From: Phocaeicola massiliensis B84634 = Timone 84634 = DSM 17679 = JCM 13223
GTDB taxonomy: Bacteria > Bacteroidota > Bacteroidia > Bacteroidales > Bacteroidaceae
Direction of reading: 5' to 3'
Assembly: GCF_000382445.1 (NCBI RefSeq)
Contig: NZ_KB905472.1
Span: 1,634,722 to 1,698,721 of the forward strand
DNA: 64,000 bases
The notes below the pieces were generated by a model that had not been told where the DNA came from, ran no database searches, and saw nothing but the letters and a program-made list of their open reading frames with translations. Shown in pieces: positions 47,472 through 58,572 of this stretch; within the stretch, counting starts at the first letter, position 1, and each line of letters begins with the position of its first letter. The translations under genes were made by a program, and so were the position numbers.

Positions 47472-49511
47472 TCAAAAGCTGTGTTTTCGTGATTCCGATT
47501 CGTTTCTCACCGGCGGACATTCGGGCAATATAAACCAGAAAGTCGATCCTTCTCCCGGCTTAGAGTTCACACCTATCTTACCTCCCATTGCCCTGACAAT
47601 GCTGCTGCATATCGGAAGTCCCAGACCAGTACCTTGTTTAAAGCTATCCAACTGGACAAAACGCTCAAATATCTGACTTTGATTTTCTTCCGGAATACCG
47701 CAACCGGTATCCTTCACATAGAAATAGATTTCTTCCTTCCGCTTTTCGTACCCCATAATAATGCTGCCCTGTGTGGTAAACTTAATGGCATTGGTCATCA
47801 AATTGGACACCACTTGAATCAGCCGCTGGCGGTCTGTACGTATCACGCAGTCGCCCACACTTGCCACACATTTTATCACAACATCAGGATTGGCGGCATT
47901 TCGCATTTGAAATATCTTTTCCAAATCATACATCATGGCATTGATATTTACATTACTCCACACAAAATCCAACGTATCCGACTCTATCTTCGAGAGATCA
48001 AGAATATCTCCTATCAATTGCAAAAGCTGGTTACTGTTCTGCTCAATAATCTGCTTGAAGTTTTCAGAATCCCCTTTATTTTCCGAAGAGACCAACAGAT
48101 TGGCAAAGCCTACAATGGCATTCAGAGGAGTGCGAATCTCATGGCTCATATTTGCTAAAAAAGCAGACTTCAACTTATCTGAGCTTTCGGCTTTTTCTTT
48201 TGCCTTGCGCAGTGCCTCTTCTGTTTTCTTCTGCTCATTGATATCAACATTTACCCCCAACAGAACAATGTTTCCATTATCCGGATCGAATGTCTGCTGA
48301 ATGAGGTATTGCTTAATCCACCTGGGTTCGCCATTTACTATCAAATATATATTCCTTTCTAAAGCTTCCACCCTTTCATGTTTAGCTTTCTCCACGTAAT
48401 CCATAAATACCTGCTGCTGTCGGGATGCGTCCTCATCCGCGTATTTCATATGAGAGAAAATGGTGCGCAAATCTATTTCTTCAGATATCCCCAAATTCCT
48501 CAGATATTCCGGTGTCACCAGCTGTTCGTTCTTCAATAAGTTGATGGACGAGAAGCCTATCTTGGAAGCGGATGAAGATGCACCAATCATCTCGTGAAAG
48601 TTCTTATTCTGACGCAATGTATTATGAATCAAAGTATTTTCAACCCAAATAATCAGAATATTCTCTACATTACCTGCTGCATCCCTCAGATAGTTGACTA
48701 TAAAACGAAAATAATGCACATTCCTATGCCGACTCTTTACATATGCCTGATTAATTATTTTATAATCATATTTTACTTCCCCCGATACCGGGATACCTGA
48801 CCTCATCATTTCTTTAAACTCAGGGTTAATACAAGGATTAGTATAAATATTAAGTTGGCTGACTGCATCTTTCTTTGACTCTAATCCCATATACTCTACA
48901 TAGGTATCATTCACCTCTATCAACTTACCTTCTTTATCACAGATAGCACAACCTACGGTCACATTATCGAAAAAACAAAGAAATTTTTCATTACTATGCT
49001 TCAATGAAGACTTCAAAGCTCGCTCCTCACTGATATCATGAACGGTAAGTATCACATAATCATGACCATTGAGCGACAGATAGCGACCCGAAACCATCAT
49101 GCTGTAAAGACCGGCAAGATGGGAAGATATCTGAATATCCATTGTAGTCTCGAAATTGCTAAAGCTGCCGCGACTCTTAAACGTCTCGCTTATCTTACTC
49201 CTTATTATGCAGTCGCGACACTTCTCGTGCTTATTGCAGTTATCTGCCTCACGCGCATAGCGACATTGCAATATCTCCCCGAAACATTTCCGGTCTTCCC
49301 GGGGAGGCATCTTGCAAACTGTGTAATAATTGGTCTTGGTGACATGCGAAGTCTTGTCTATCAAGAATATAAACTCATGGGCATTATTCCAGATGGCAGC
49401 GTAGAACTGCTTAGCCAACTTTATTTCTTTAGCCATAACTCTTTCTCTGATAGTAGCCCATACTAACAAAAGAAACAGGATAGTAATTAATGCAAGACTC
49501 GGTATTAACAT
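47472..49511 (-). CDS. Membrane sensor histidine kinase with cysteine-rich PAS domain
   Basis: 679 residues from ATG 49511; the longer frame starts with TTG at 49535, which is part of the -7 element. One N-terminal membrane helix (about 3-20). A first PAS-like domain carries six cysteines at about 66, 76, 83, 92, 98 and 101 ([24 protein letters not shown]), a likely metal or redox site. Two more PAS domains follow (about 165-290 and 300-430), then the His kinase core with His457 ([16 protein letters not shown]), N-box [20 protein letters not shown] and [12 protein letters not shown]. No response regulator is adjacent. Upstream of potABCD on the same strand, 143 bp away. Confidence 0.9.
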   Translation of the reverse strand: MLIPSLALITILFLLLVWATIRERVMAKEIKLAKQFYAAIWNNAHEFIFLIDKTSHVTKTNYYTVCKMPPREDRKCFGEILQCRYAREADNCNKHEKCRDCIIRSKISETFKSRGSFSNFETTMDIQISSHLAGLYSMMVSGRYLSLNGHDYVILTVHDISEERALKSSLKHSNEKFLCFFDNVTVGCAICDKEGKLIEVNDTYVEYMGLESKKDAVSQLNIYTNPCINPEFKEMMRSGIPVSGEVKYDYKIINQAYVKSRHRNVHYFRFIVNYLRDAAGNVENILIIWVENTLIHNTLRQNKNFHEMIGASSSASKIGFSSINLLKNEQLVTPEYLRNLGISEEIDLRTIFSHMKYADEDASRQQQVFMDYVEKAKHERVEALERNIYLIVNGEPRWIKQYLIQQTFDPDNGNIVLLGVNVDINEQKKTEEALRKAKEKAESSDKLKSAFLANMSHEIRTPLNAIVGFANLLVSSENKGDSENFKQIIEQNSNQLLQLIGDILDLSKIESDTLDFVWSNVNINAMMYDLEKIFQMRNAANPDVVIKCVASVGDCVIRTDRQRLIQVVSNLMTNAIKFTTQGSIIMGYEKRKEEIYFYVKDTGCGIPEENQSQIFERFVQLDSFKQGTGLGLPICSSIVRAMGGKIGVNSKPGEGSTFWFILPECPPVRNESESRKHSF

Positions 49512-49532
49512 TTTGCGAATGGTATTTAGGTA

Positions 49533-49540
49533 CAAAGATA
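49533..49540 (-). promoter_or_regulatory. -7 element of the cysteine-rich kinase gene
   Basis: TATCTTTG on the minus strand; transcription from about 49526 supports the ATG at 49511. Confidence 0.6.
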
Positions 49541-49658
49541 ACCATTTGAAACAAACGCAGTCACATTATCCTGCAAAAAAACACATAATATTCTATATAT
49601 TATTAATGAGCAGATGAAAATAAAAACCTTTTTTTCTCTTCTGTATTAATTAAGTAAC

Positions 49659-49666
49659 TATCTTTG
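49659..49666 (+). promoter_or_regulatory. -7 element of the TlpA-like gene
   Basis: TATCTTTG, 24 bp before the ATG at 49691; excludes the upstream in-frame start at 49664. Confidence 0.6.
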
Positions 49667-49690
49667 CGTTCAAATTATAATATCATCACA

Positions 49691-50785
49691 ATGAAAAAAT
49701 TAGTTTATTTATTGGCTGTAGGAAGCTTAGCTTTCACTGCATGCAACAATTCACCCGCTTACAAAGTATCGGGAACAGTAGAAGGTCTTGCCGATGGCGA
49801 CACTATTTATTTGCAGGAATATAAGAATGGCGACTGGGTAAAATTGGATTCTACCACTGTAGCAGGAGGTACTTTCACATTCACCGGAAGACAGGACACA
49901 GCAACAAACTGCTTTATCATCTATGCAAAAGACGGAAAACGTAACCGTGCCGATTTCTTCCTCGAAAACGGAAATATCACTGTTGCACTGGGCGAAGAAA
50001 ACAAAATCGGCGGTACTGCAAACAATGATACTTATCAGCAGTTCAAAGATAACTTCATCGCTATGAGCAAAGAAATGAATGACATGTATCGTAGCGCAAT
50101 GTCTGACTCTACCTTGACTGACGAACAGCGTGAAAACGTAATGAAAGAAATAGAAAAGAAAGACAGCATTGCCATGGATATGGTCTTCAACACTATCGAA
50201 GCTAACATTACAAATGCAGTAGGTATACAATTACTTCCTTCTTATGCTGCCGCATTCGAATTGGACAAACAAAAATCTTTAGTTGAAAAGATTCCTGCTC
50301 AGTTTGCCAATAATGACCGTATCGTTAAACTGAAGAAGCATATTGAAACTGTAGAAAAGACAGCTGTAGGTCAGAAATACATCGATTTCTCTATGGATAC
50401 TCCTGAAGGACAAACAGTGAAGTTATCTGATTTCATAAGCAAGAACAAATATACATTGATTGATTTCTGGGCCAGCTGGTGCGGACCTTGTCGCAAAGAA
50501 ATGCCGAATGTAGTTGCCGCTTACAAAGAATTCAAGAATAAGGGCTTCGGTATCGTGGGCGTTTCTCTGGATAACAATCTGGATAAATGGAAAGAAGCTA
50601 TCACTGCTCTCGATATCACATGGCCGCAGATGTCTGATTTGCAAGGTTGGAACAATGCAGGTGCAAAACTGTATGGCGTAAATTCTATTCCTGCCACTGT
50701 TTTAGTTGATCAAGAAGGTACCATCGTAGCACGCAACCTGCGCGGTGAAGATATTAAAGCAAAATTAAGCGAGCTCTTAAAATAA
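49691..50785 (+). CDS. TlpA/ResA-like thiol-disulfide lipoprotein with DUF4369 domain
   Basis: 364 residues from ATG 49691. Signal peptide with lipobox SLAFTAC (Cys17 region), then a DUF4369 beta domain (about 25-125, VSGTVEGLADGDTIYLQ), a helical linker rich in charged residues (about 125-215), and a thioredoxin domain whose active site WCGPC has Cys264 and Cys267 (FWASWCGPCRKEMP), with the cis-Pro loop SIPATVLVD. It should reduce or shuffle disulfides outside the cytoplasm, attached to a membrane. Bacteroides encode many such proteins; the partner is unknown. Monocistronic, followed by a repeat region. Confidence 0.9.
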   Translation: MKKLVYLLAVGSLAFTACNNSPAYKVSGTVEGLADGDTIYLQEYKNGDWVKLDSTTVAGGTFTFTGRQDTATNCFIIYAKDGKRNRADFFLENGNITVALGEENKIGGTANNDTYQQFKDNFIAMSKEMNDMYRSAMSDSTLTDEQRENVMKEIEKKDSIAMDMVFNTIEANITNAVGIQLLPSYAAAFELDKQKSLVEKIPAQFANNDRIVKLKKHIETVEKTAVGQKYIDFSMDTPEGQTVKLSDFISKNKYTLIDFWASWCGPCRKEMPNVVAAYKEFKNKGFGIVGVSLDNNLDKWKEAITALDITWPQMSDLQGWNNAGAKLYGVNSIPATVLVDQEGTIVARNLRGEDIKAKLSELLK

Positions 50786-50812
50786 GAGAAAAGCAAGATT
50801 TATAAACGGAAA

Positions 50813-50962
50813 GGGGTTGAATTCAAAACGTGGATAATGCTGTCGTTTAGCTCGTAGGGGCAAGGTTCGCTCGCCCGAAAACAGTTGACTTTGTGTCTTC
50901 GGGCAGGCAAACCCTGCCCCTACAGCTGATGATGGGATAGACCATAGTTTTGACACATTCCC
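50813..50962. mobile_element. MITE-like element, copy 3 (degenerate)
   Basis: The right end GTTTTGACACATTCCC (50947-50962) matches the ends of the copies near 18.8 and 19.8 kb; the left end has kept only GGG and CAAAAC. GGATAATGCTGTCGTTTA near the left end and GATAGACCAT before the right end repeat the interior of copy 1. Confidence 0.45.
50854..50922. repeat. Imperfect GTAGGGGCA palindrome
   Basis: GTAGGGGCAAGGTTCGCTCG... at the left mirrors ...GGCAAACCCTGCCCCTAC at the right, with TTCGGGC/GCCCGAA inner arms. Same family as the hairpin at 38227-38262. Confidence 0.6.
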
Positions 50963-51053
50963 TTTCTATATCACAAGGAAGATAGCTTTCACACAGGATT
51001 CCCTTGAATAGGACGTTTCAACACCTGTTATATGTGAAAGGAGAATAATAGAA

Positions 51054-51087
51054 AAGAGAGCCGGTTCCAAATCTGACCGGCTCTCTT
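51054..51087. terminator. Hairpin terminator behind glgP
   Basis: AAGAGAGCCGGT (51054-51065) pairs with ACCGGCTCTCTT (51076-51087), perfect 12 bp; T-rich on the minus-strand exit side, about 50 bp past the glgP stop. Confidence 0.75.
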
Positions 51088-51136
51088 ATTATATTATTAT
51101 GAAATCGCTTTAAAACAGAAAAGTGATTTCAATGAA

Positions 51137-53701
51137 TTATACGAACCAACGAACATAGCAGAAATCCTGGCGGTGAGGCAGATCTACGTTCTTCGGGTAC
51201 ATACGGTATGCAACCTTAAAGCTGCCGGAGTTAGAAAGACTGTGTTTACACTGGAATGTGTACAGATTACCTTCTTTCTTGATTACTTCCATCGGCTCTA
51301 CAGAATAGATATGTTCTTTACCTTCAGCATTGGTGTAAGTAGTAACCAGTTCAATACCTACGGCATCATCCAGTCCTTTTTCATCCACTACATAAGTAAT
51401 AGTATATTCTTTACCGGTTTCGATGTTACCACTTGCCAATTCTTCATTCTTTTCGCAGGAAACAATTTCAATAGAATCCCACAATTCGGCAACCTTTTCC
51501 TTCCATGCGGCAATTTCTTTTGCTTTAGCATAGTCGTTAGCTACCAATTCTTTGAAACGTTTAGCTTCTTTGGTATAGAATTTAGAATAGTAATCATCCA
51601 ACTGACGCTTCATAGTATAATGAGGAGCTACCTGAGCAATAGAATTCTTGATAGTCTTCACCCAACCTTCAGAATAGCCCTTGCGGTTACGTGCATAGTA
51701 CAACGGCAGGATTTCATTTTCCAAAATACTATAGATAGTAGCAGCATCCAACTGGTCTTGATGCTCTTGGTTCTGATAAGTGCGTTTTTCTGTCAACGCC
51801 CATCCTGCACCTTCACGGTAGCCTTCCAACCACCATCCGTCGAGTACAGAGAAGTTCACAACACCATTCATCAAAGCTTTCTCGCCTGATGTTCCTGATG
51901 CTTCCAAAGGACGGGTCGGAGTGTTCATCCAAATATCAACACCTGACACTAAACGATGAGCCAACTGCATATCATAGTTTTCCAAGAAGATGATTTTGCC
52001 CAAGAACTCAGGACGACGAGAGATTTCTACAATCTTCTTAATCAATCCCTGACCGGCACCATCGTGCGGATGAGCTTTACCGGCAAATAAGAATTGTACC
52101 GGATAGTCAGGATTGTTCACAATCTTAGCCAAACGGTCAATATCAGTAAACAACAGGTGTGCACGCTTGTAAGTAGCAAAACGACGGGCAAAACCTATCA
52201 TCAACGCATTCGGATTGATCTTTTCCATCAAAGAAACAATGCGTGAAGGATCACCTTGATTCTTCAACCAGCTTTCGCTGAACTGTTTACGGATATGATC
52301 TACCAATTTGTTCTTCAAAGCTTGACGAGTTGCCCAGATTTCTTCGTCAGCCACATTATAGATAGCTTCCCAAATTTTTTCATTAGACTGGTCTTCCATA
52401 AAGTTGGGAGCAAAATGTTTGGCATACAGTTTCTTCCATTCTGTCGCACTCCAAGTGGGAAAGTGAACACCATTGGTTACATAACCTACATGGCTTTCTT
52501 CGGGGAAATAGCCTTTCCAAATACCTGAGAACATCTCCTGAGATACTTTTCCGTGCAACCAGCTCACACCGTTTACTTCCTGACAAGTGTTGCAAGCAAA
52601 AGTAGACATACAAAAACGTTCTCCGGCATCTCCCGGATTGATACGTCCCATATCCATCAAATCCTGCCAGCTGATGCCCATACGTTGCGGATAACCACCC
52701 ATGTACTTACCAAACAAACCTTCATCAAAGTAGTCATGACCGGCAGGCACCGGAGTATGAACAGTATAAAGAGAAGAAGAACGAACTACTTCCAAAGACT
52801 GTTCGAATGTCAAACCACCTTCTACATAATCACACAAACGCTGAACGTTGCATAATGCAGCATGTCCCTCATTACAATGATAAATATCTTTCTTGATACC
52901 CAGTTTCTTCAGCATCAATACGCCACCGATACCCAATAATATCTCTTGTTTCAAACGGTTTTCCCAGTCACCTCCATAAAGTTGGTAAGTAATAGGACGA
53001 TCGAACTCGCTGTTCATTTCATTATCTGTATCCAACAGATACAAAGGAACACGACCTACATTGACTTTCCACACATAAGCATGAACGAAATAGTTCAGAT
53101 AAGGAACATCGATAACCATCGGTTGTCCGTTTTCATCCAACACACGTTCGATAGGTAAGCTACCGAAGTTCTGAGCTTCGTATCCTGCTACCTGCTGTCC
53201 GTCCATCGAAAGACTTTGAGTAAAATATCCATAGCGATACAAGAATCCGACACCACACATATCTACGTTGCTGTCTGATGCTTCTTTCAGGTAATCACCT
53301 GCCAAGATACCCAAACCACCCGAATAGATTTTCAGAACATGTGTCAAACCATACTCCATACAGAAATAAGCCACAGAAGGACGCTTGGCGTCGGGCTGTA
53401 CATCCATATAAGCTCTAAACTTTGCATATACATCGTTCATGCGTTTCAGGATATTTTTATCCTTTGCCAGTTTTTCCAGTGTCTCATAGCTCAATCGCTC
53501 CAAAAGAACTACAGGATTCTGTCCGGCTTCTTTCCACAACGCCGGGTCTAAATCTCTAAACAACTCAATTGCCTCGTAGTTCCATGCCCACCAGATGTTG
53601 CGTGCTAATTCTTCTAACTTTTTCAATTCCTCAGGAATACGTGATTTTACTGTAACGTCTTTCCAGGTAGGAGTATTTGCATTACTAATCTTGATTTTCA
53701 T
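51137..53701 (-). CDS. glgP: Alpha-glucan (glycogen) phosphorylase
   Basis: 854 residues, GT35 of the DUF3417-containing short type. N-terminal DUF3417-like region (about 20-110, [20 protein letters not shown]), then [67 protein letters not shown] and the PLP-Lys segment [15 protein letters not shown] (Lys of GEKA). It releases glucose-1-phosphate from glycogen or maltodextrins in the cytoplasm. It lies 27 bp after the glycogen synthase gene, so storage and breakdown are co-transcribed. Confidence 0.92.
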   Translation of the reverse strand: MKIKISNANTPTWKDVTVKSRIPEELKKLEELARNIWWAWNYEAIELFRDLDPALWKEAGQNPVVLLERLSYETLEKLAKDKNILKRMNDVYAKFRAYMDVQPDAKRPSVAYFCMEYGLTHVLKIYSGGLGILAGDYLKEASDSNVDMCGVGFLYRYGYFTQSLSMDGQQVAGYEAQNFGSLPIERVLDENGQPMVIDVPYLNYFVHAYVWKVNVGRVPLYLLDTDNEMNSEFDRPITYQLYGGDWENRLKQEILLGIGGVLMLKKLGIKKDIYHCNEGHAALCNVQRLCDYVEGGLTFEQSLEVVRSSSLYTVHTPVPAGHDYFDEGLFGKYMGGYPQRMGISWQDLMDMGRINPGDAGERFCMSTFACNTCQEVNGVSWLHGKVSQEMFSGIWKGYFPEESHVGYVTNGVHFPTWSATEWKKLYAKHFAPNFMEDQSNEKIWEAIYNVADEEIWATRQALKNKLVDHIRKQFSESWLKNQGDPSRIVSLMEKINPNALMIGFARRFATYKRAHLLFTDIDRLAKIVNNPDYPVQFLFAGKAHPHDGAGQGLIKKIVEISRRPEFLGKIIFLENYDMQLAHRLVSGVDIWMNTPTRPLEASGTSGEKALMNGVVNFSVLDGWWLEGYREGAGWALTEKRTYQNQEHQDQLDAATIYSILENEILPLYYARNRKGYSEGWVKTIKNSIAQVAPHYTMKRQLDDYYSKFYTKEAKRFKELVANDYAKAKEIAAWKEKVAELWDSIEIVSCEKNEELASGNIETGKEYTITYVVDEKGLDDAVGIELVTTYTNAEGKEHIYSVEPMEVIKKEGNLYTFQCKHSLSNSGSFKVAYRMYPKNVDLPHRQDFCYVRWFV

Positions 53702-53728
53702 GTCTCTCTAATTATATTAATATTATAT

Positions 53729-55402
53729 TCAATTTTCACCTAATAAAAGTCTCTTCTGTGCATTGCGCAATGCCACATCATAAGCCTCATAATAATATTT
53801 AATGAAATGCTTCCACAAAGCCTTTTCCGCAATATCGGCAGCACGTTTACGTATCACTTTGATTTCAGTATCAGACATACCGGAAAAAACCGATATATTG
53901 TCCTTTATAACGTCTGCCACTTCAGAATAGTTGTAGTCCGAACGATGAATCACTTTCACACCGTCTTTCAGTTCACTATACGAGCCTTTCAGTGAATTCA
54001 CCCAAAGTCCGAAACCTGCCAAATCAGTAGTAATTGTCGGCACATGAAAAGCAACACTTTCCAATGGAGTATATCCCCATGGTTCATAATATGAAGGATA
54101 AACACTCAAGTCATGTCCCAACACTAAATCATAGTATTCCATATTTATGATGCCGTCTTTTCCATCCAAATAACAGGGAACGAAGATAACTTTCACTTTA
54201 TCGCTAGCCGAATTTGCCATACCCAGATACTTCATCATATCAAGTACCTGATCGTGACTCATGTTATGCAACCAATGAGTAATAAACGGACATTCCAACG
54301 GAGTGGTATAATTTTCATTGCTTTTCAAACGTTCTACCAAATCCTCACGAGGATCTCCTACCCATCCAGGAACATTAATAAACGCCAGTACTTCTTTTTT
54401 CAGATTCTTGTCACGGGTCAATCGATTCAAAGCTTCCAAATATACATTGATACCTTTATTTTTAAACTCATAACGCCCACTGGTTCCTAATATCAAAGTA
54501 TCATCGCCCAAATTTACTCCCAATAACTTATTGGCAAGATTCAACAAAGTGGCGCGCGCTTTTTTACGTTTAGCAGTAAAGGTACGTCCTTGAGGAACAA
54601 AATCATCTTCAAAACCATTCATCAAAATCACATCCGCCGGTTTCTCCAACAGTTCCTTACATTCATTATTAGTGATTTCACTAACAGTGGTAAAACAATC
54701 TACATGATGCGCCGTTTGTTTCTCTATGGAGTGTTTAGCCTCCATATTAAGCTCACGTGCCATCTGATCACCATTGTAAGCAAATAAATAATCGTAAAGA
54801 GGTTTATTGTTGCCGGCAATCGAACGGCCGATAGAAGTAGCATGAGTAGTAAATATTGTTGCTATTTCGGGGACTGCCTTCTGTAGATAAAGTGCTCCCA
54901 TACCTGTCATCCACTCGTGAGCCTGGTAAATGACCTTATCGTTCTCTGTCAGATTGAATCGATAGAAACTTTCAACAGTTTTTCCTGCTGCGTATGAGAA
55001 CATGGATGCTTCATCGTAATCTCCATATGCATGAAGTGAATCTACTTGGAAATCTTCCCACATTTTTCCGTATATTTCATTCTTCTTTGAAAAGAACGGA
55101 TAAAAATCTATTAATATGACTATAGGGTTTCCGGGGATATTCCAACGGCCGACACGAACTTTCAAGCCATCGTTTTTCAAAGCATGTTCACGCCACGCTG
55201 CACACAGATTTTCATTCTCTATAAACAAGGGGTTCTCTTTTCCTACCCACACATCCGGGCCTATAAAAAACACTTTATCCTTGTAAATATCTTGCAGTGT
55301 TTTTGCCCTTGTTGACAACACTGTATAAATGCCCCCCACCTTATTACACACTTCCCAACTCGCTTCGAAGATATAACCGGGGGTTAATAGTTCTTTTGCC
55401 AT
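53729..55402 (-). CDS. Glycogen synthase, eukaryote-like GT3 family
   Basis: 557 residues. The N-terminal FEASWEVCNKVGGIYTVLST is the hallmark of animal/fungal glycogen synthase (GT3) rather than bacterial GlgA (GT5, KTGGL). Further: YQAHEWMTGMGALYLQ, TTHATSIGRSIAG, TVSEITNNECKELL, GTSGRYEFKNKGINVYLEAL, and the acceptor end SYYEPWGYTPLESVAF with the nucleotide-sugar Glu. GT3 enzymes usually use UDP-glucose. It makes alpha-1,4-glucan. First gene of a two-gene operon with glgP; promoter at 55430-55437. Confidence 0.9.
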   Translation of the reverse strand: MAKELLTPGYIFEASWEVCNKVGGIYTVLSTRAKTLQDIYKDKVFFIGPDVWVGKENPLFIENENLCAAWREHALKNDGLKVRVGRWNIPGNPIVILIDFYPFFSKKNEIYGKMWEDFQVDSLHAYGDYDEASMFSYAAGKTVESFYRFNLTENDKVIYQAHEWMTGMGALYLQKAVPEIATIFTTHATSIGRSIAGNNKPLYDYLFAYNGDQMARELNMEAKHSIEKQTAHHVDCFTTVSEITNNECKELLEKPADVILMNGFEDDFVPQGRTFTAKRKKARATLLNLANKLLGVNLGDDTLILGTSGRYEFKNKGINVYLEALNRLTRDKNLKKEVLAFINVPGWVGDPREDLVERLKSNENYTTPLECPFITHWLHNMSHDQVLDMMKYLGMANSASDKVKVIFVPCYLDGKDGIINMEYYDLVLGHDLSVYPSYYEPWGYTPLESVAFHVPTITTDLAGFGLWVNSLKGSYSELKDGVKVIHRSDYNYSEVADVIKDNISVFSGMSDTEIKVIRKRAADIAEKALWKHFIKYYYEAYDVALRNAQKRLLLGEN

Positions 55403-55429
55403 CTATATACCTTATCTTATTTTCGAGTG

Positions 55430-55437
55430 CAAAGGTA
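55430..55437 (-). promoter_or_regulatory. -7 element of the glycogen operon
   Basis: TACCTTTG on the minus strand, 27 bp upstream of the synthase start. Confidence 0.6.
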
Positions 55438-55595
55438 CACAAATTCAATGAGATAATAAAGTTTTTCCCAGACTTTATTAGATTTTTCAGACTCACTTAT
55501 TAACTTTTACCATTTCATATTTAACATTTATCACAAAGAAAGCCGGTATAAGCAACAATAGTAAGTAGTTTAATAAATTTAGTCTCTTTTAGGAC

Positions 55596-55638
55596 GAAAA
55601 AAGGGCCATTTCGTAAAAATACAAAAACAGCCCTTTTT
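55596..55638 (-). terminator. Terminator of the V-type ATPase operon
   Basis: Minus-strand stem AAAAAGGGC/GCCCTTTTTT with a loop of about 23 nt and a T run, starting 19 bp past the K-subunit stop. Confidence 0.75.
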
Positions 55639-55656
55639 CATTAATAACTAATCTGA

Positions 55657-56142
<486 letters not shown>

Positions 56143-56150
56143 TTAAATTC

Positions 56151-57956
56151 TTAATTTTTAAATGGCTTATATTCTTTACCGCCACCCTCGTAGCCCGAAT
56201 TCTTGAAGAACTCTACGAAAGTAAGACGCATCGGGTGAACCATCGCACCCAATATATTCATAAACATATTGATAGAATGACCTATCAAAAAGATAAGTAC
56301 CATCACTATCGGACCGGCAATAGCATTATCCGGACTCATTCCGGCAGCCAAACTATTAAATACACTAGCCAAAATACCTCCCGAAAGTCCCAATGCAAAC
56401 AAACGTACATACGAAAGAATATCACCTAGCAAACCGGTTGCCATATTGTAGGAATCCCACAAACCCAAACCAATGTTAAGGAATATATTCTTTCCGGGAC
56501 TGTTAAACAGGAAGATAAGCACTCCGGCAATACCCAGTATTACCAAATGAGCTGTTCCGCCCATCGGCATCACATCGCCCAAAAGGAACGCCAATGCCGT
56601 ACTGACCAATACTATAATCCATCCGACAGTAGAAAGTGCATACTTAAATCCGAACTGAATCGTCTGATTGGCAGCTTTCAGCACCATACCAAAGATAATC
56701 TGGACAGCTCCCAAAATCAATGAAAGGTTGAACATCCACTGATTGTCGAGGAAGAACAAATCACGCATCTTGTTAAAGAACGGAATGTCATTACCATACA
56801 AATTAAATCCAAAGAAAGTACCTGTCAACATACCGCAGAAGAAAGTAGAAGCACCCAAAATCTGCACCAAAGTTAAAATGGGCTTCATGGAAGCACTGAT
56901 ATTCTTCGCCAACATACGATAAACAGTTACTCCTAATACCATGAACAAACCGTAGCCCGAATCACCCAAACACAGCCCGAAAAAGAGCATAAAGAAGGGT
57001 GCGAAGAACGGCGTCAAGTCCAGTTCATTATACTTAGGAAGCATATACAACTTCATAATCGGTTCGAACAGACGGAAAAATCCTTTATTGTTCAACTGAA
57101 TAGGTACATTGTCCTCCGGCGTAGGATCGGCAATTTCAAAGTACACTTCCTGTTGGTTCAGAAAATCAGTAATCTCCGGAATTTGCGTAGCCGGAGCCCA
57201 GCCTTGCAATAACATCAGCTTGTTATCCGCAGCCTGTTCCGTATTCAGCACCACTTTAGAAAATTCTATCTGCGAGTGGACATTTGCTTGTGCAGCCTGC
57301 AAGGAAAGCAACTTCTCCCCCGCTATGGCAGCCAACTTATCATCCACCTCTTTAATCTGTTGTTCCATGCCTTCACACCGAGCCGTCAGCTGACTCAATG
57401 ACATCACCGGCAGTTTGGCCGATTCCACTTCCAGTTCGGGCAGTGAACCTTTCTTAGTAATGGTAATAAAATAGATGCGTGAACCTATGCGATTAATCTC
57501 CGTAGCATGGTAAGCTTCCAGCCATTCTTCATTAAAGTTCTTCTCTGAGCATATATAGAAATCCACTTGATATCCAGCATCTTGCAACCGATAAACTGAT
57601 GCGGGCTCAAAGTCTCCCCATACCTCCAGTGCAGCACGTTCCTTGTCACAAGCCTGTAACTGATGCTGCAACTGGGTCTTTTCCAGTTGAAGAGCTTCCA
57701 CTTCTTCCAAAGCCTTCTCTCCACGAGCTGCATCACCTTTCTGTTCTTTCAATTCAACATTCAGTGATTGCAGGAACTTGATAGTTGAAGCATAGCGGTT
57801 GGACAGACGGATGCTTTCTTGAAGTTCGGTATTCTCTGCTGTTCCCTGCGCTTTTTCCGCCACATGGACTACGCCTAAATCACGGATACTTTGCAGGAAC
57901 TGTTCATATTCCTTATGATAGATAAGGAAAGTCAACTTCTTCATTTTTGTAATCAT
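56151..57956 (-). CDS. ntpI: V-type ATPase subunit I (stator, a-subunit)
   Basis: 601 residues. The N-terminal half (to about 300) is soluble and coiled-coil rich; the C-terminal half has about eight membrane helices (FFAPFFMLFFGLCLGDSGYG, FCGMLTGTFFGFNLYG, LGDILSYVRLFALGLSGGIL). The Arg in LSYVRLF is the conserved one facing the rotor carboxylate. Its start overlaps the subunit D stop by 4 bp (ATGA). Confidence 0.93.
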   Translation of the reverse strand: MITKMKKLTFLIYHKEYEQFLQSIRDLGVVHVAEKAQGTAENTELQESIRLSNRYASTIKFLQSLNVELKEQKGDAARGEKALEEVEALQLEKTQLQHQLQACDKERAALEVWGDFEPASVYRLQDAGYQVDFYICSEKNFNEEWLEAYHATEINRIGSRIYFITITKKGSLPELEVESAKLPVMSLSQLTARCEGMEQQIKEVDDKLAAIAGEKLLSLQAAQANVHSQIEFSKVVLNTEQAADNKLMLLQGWAPATQIPEITDFLNQQEVYFEIADPTPEDNVPIQLNNKGFFRLFEPIMKLYMLPKYNELDLTPFFAPFFMLFFGLCLGDSGYGLFMVLGVTVYRMLAKNISASMKPILTLVQILGASTFFCGMLTGTFFGFNLYGNDIPFFNKMRDLFFLDNQWMFNLSLILGAVQIIFGMVLKAANQTIQFGFKYALSTVGWIIVLVSTALAFLLGDVMPMGGTAHLVILGIAGVLIFLFNSPGKNIFLNIGLGLWDSYNMATGLLGDILSYVRLFALGLSGGILASVFNSLAAGMSPDNAIAGPIVMVLIFLIGHSINMFMNILGAMVHPMRLTFVEFFKNSGYEGGGKEYKPFKN

Positions 57957-58558
57957 GCCTCTGCCTCCTTTCTTTTCTCTTGAATGGATTTCAGAATCTT
58001 CTGCGATGATTTGGACAAGTTCTCCTCGTCCTCCATAAATCGTTTAATTTTTCGCAGAGCATCCTGGTATCCGGGTATCTGTACCTTCTCAAAAAGATTC
58101 ACTTTCTGAGTGGTCTTTTTACGCGCATGTTCCAGTAGGTTCAGTTTGGCAAGCATAAATTCCCTTTCAATAGCGGTCTGTGCCAGTCCTTTCAGCAAAT
58201 GTATCCCGTCGGAATACCATTTCGGACTGTTGAACAGGCTGTAGGGACGAATGTCAAAATCTACGTTTTCCAGCAACGGAACCCGTACACCGGCAATTTT
58301 CTTTATGCCCAAATGAACGTCACTCACTTTAATTAATGAAGCATCAAACTCATTCCAAAGTGCGAACATGGCTTCGTATGCCTGAATTTGTTTTTCAAGC
58401 CTTTCCTCCAACTCGGCAGCTTCGGTCTTGCATCTCTTTACCTCCATGCGAAGGGCGCTTTCCTTATTCTTAATAATGGGAAGCGTGCGCACACGGACCT
58501 TGAGTTGCTTCTCAAGCTGTTGCAGCGAGGTCTTGTTATATTGAAACTTTATTGCCAT
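57953..58558 (-). CDS. ntpD: V-type ATPase subunit D (central shaft)
   Basis: 201 residues, long N- and C-terminal helices forming the rotating coiled coil; FQYNKTSLQQLEKQLKVR at the start and LNLLEHARKKTTQKVNLFEK near residue 145 are typical. It begins 14 bp after subunit B. Confidence 0.92.
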   Translation of the reverse strand: MAIKFQYNKTSLQQLEKQLKVRVRTLPIIKNKESALRMEVKRCKTEAAELEERLEKQIQAYEAMFALWNEFDASLIKVSDVHLGIKKIAGVRVPLLENVDFDIRPYSLFNSPKWYSDGIHLLKGLAQTAIEREFMLAKLNLLEHARKKTTQKVNLFEKVQIPGYQDALRKIKRFMEDEENLSKSSQKILKSIQEKRKEAEA

Positions 58559-58572
58559 GTTTCTTCATTAAT

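Larger units (their letters stand above)
50786..51136. other. Gene-free repeat region between the TlpA-like gene and glgP
   Basis: Holds a MITE-like element (50813-50962) with a long GTAGGGGCA palindrome inside, a stretch shared with 19580-19650 (ACGTTTCAAC, GAAAGGAGAA), and a strong hairpin at 51054-51087. Confidence 0.7.

Noticed and set aside
47329..47520. Upstream extension of potA
   Set aside because: The stretch contains the -7 element and overlaps the end of the kinase gene; the normal PotA start is at 47328.
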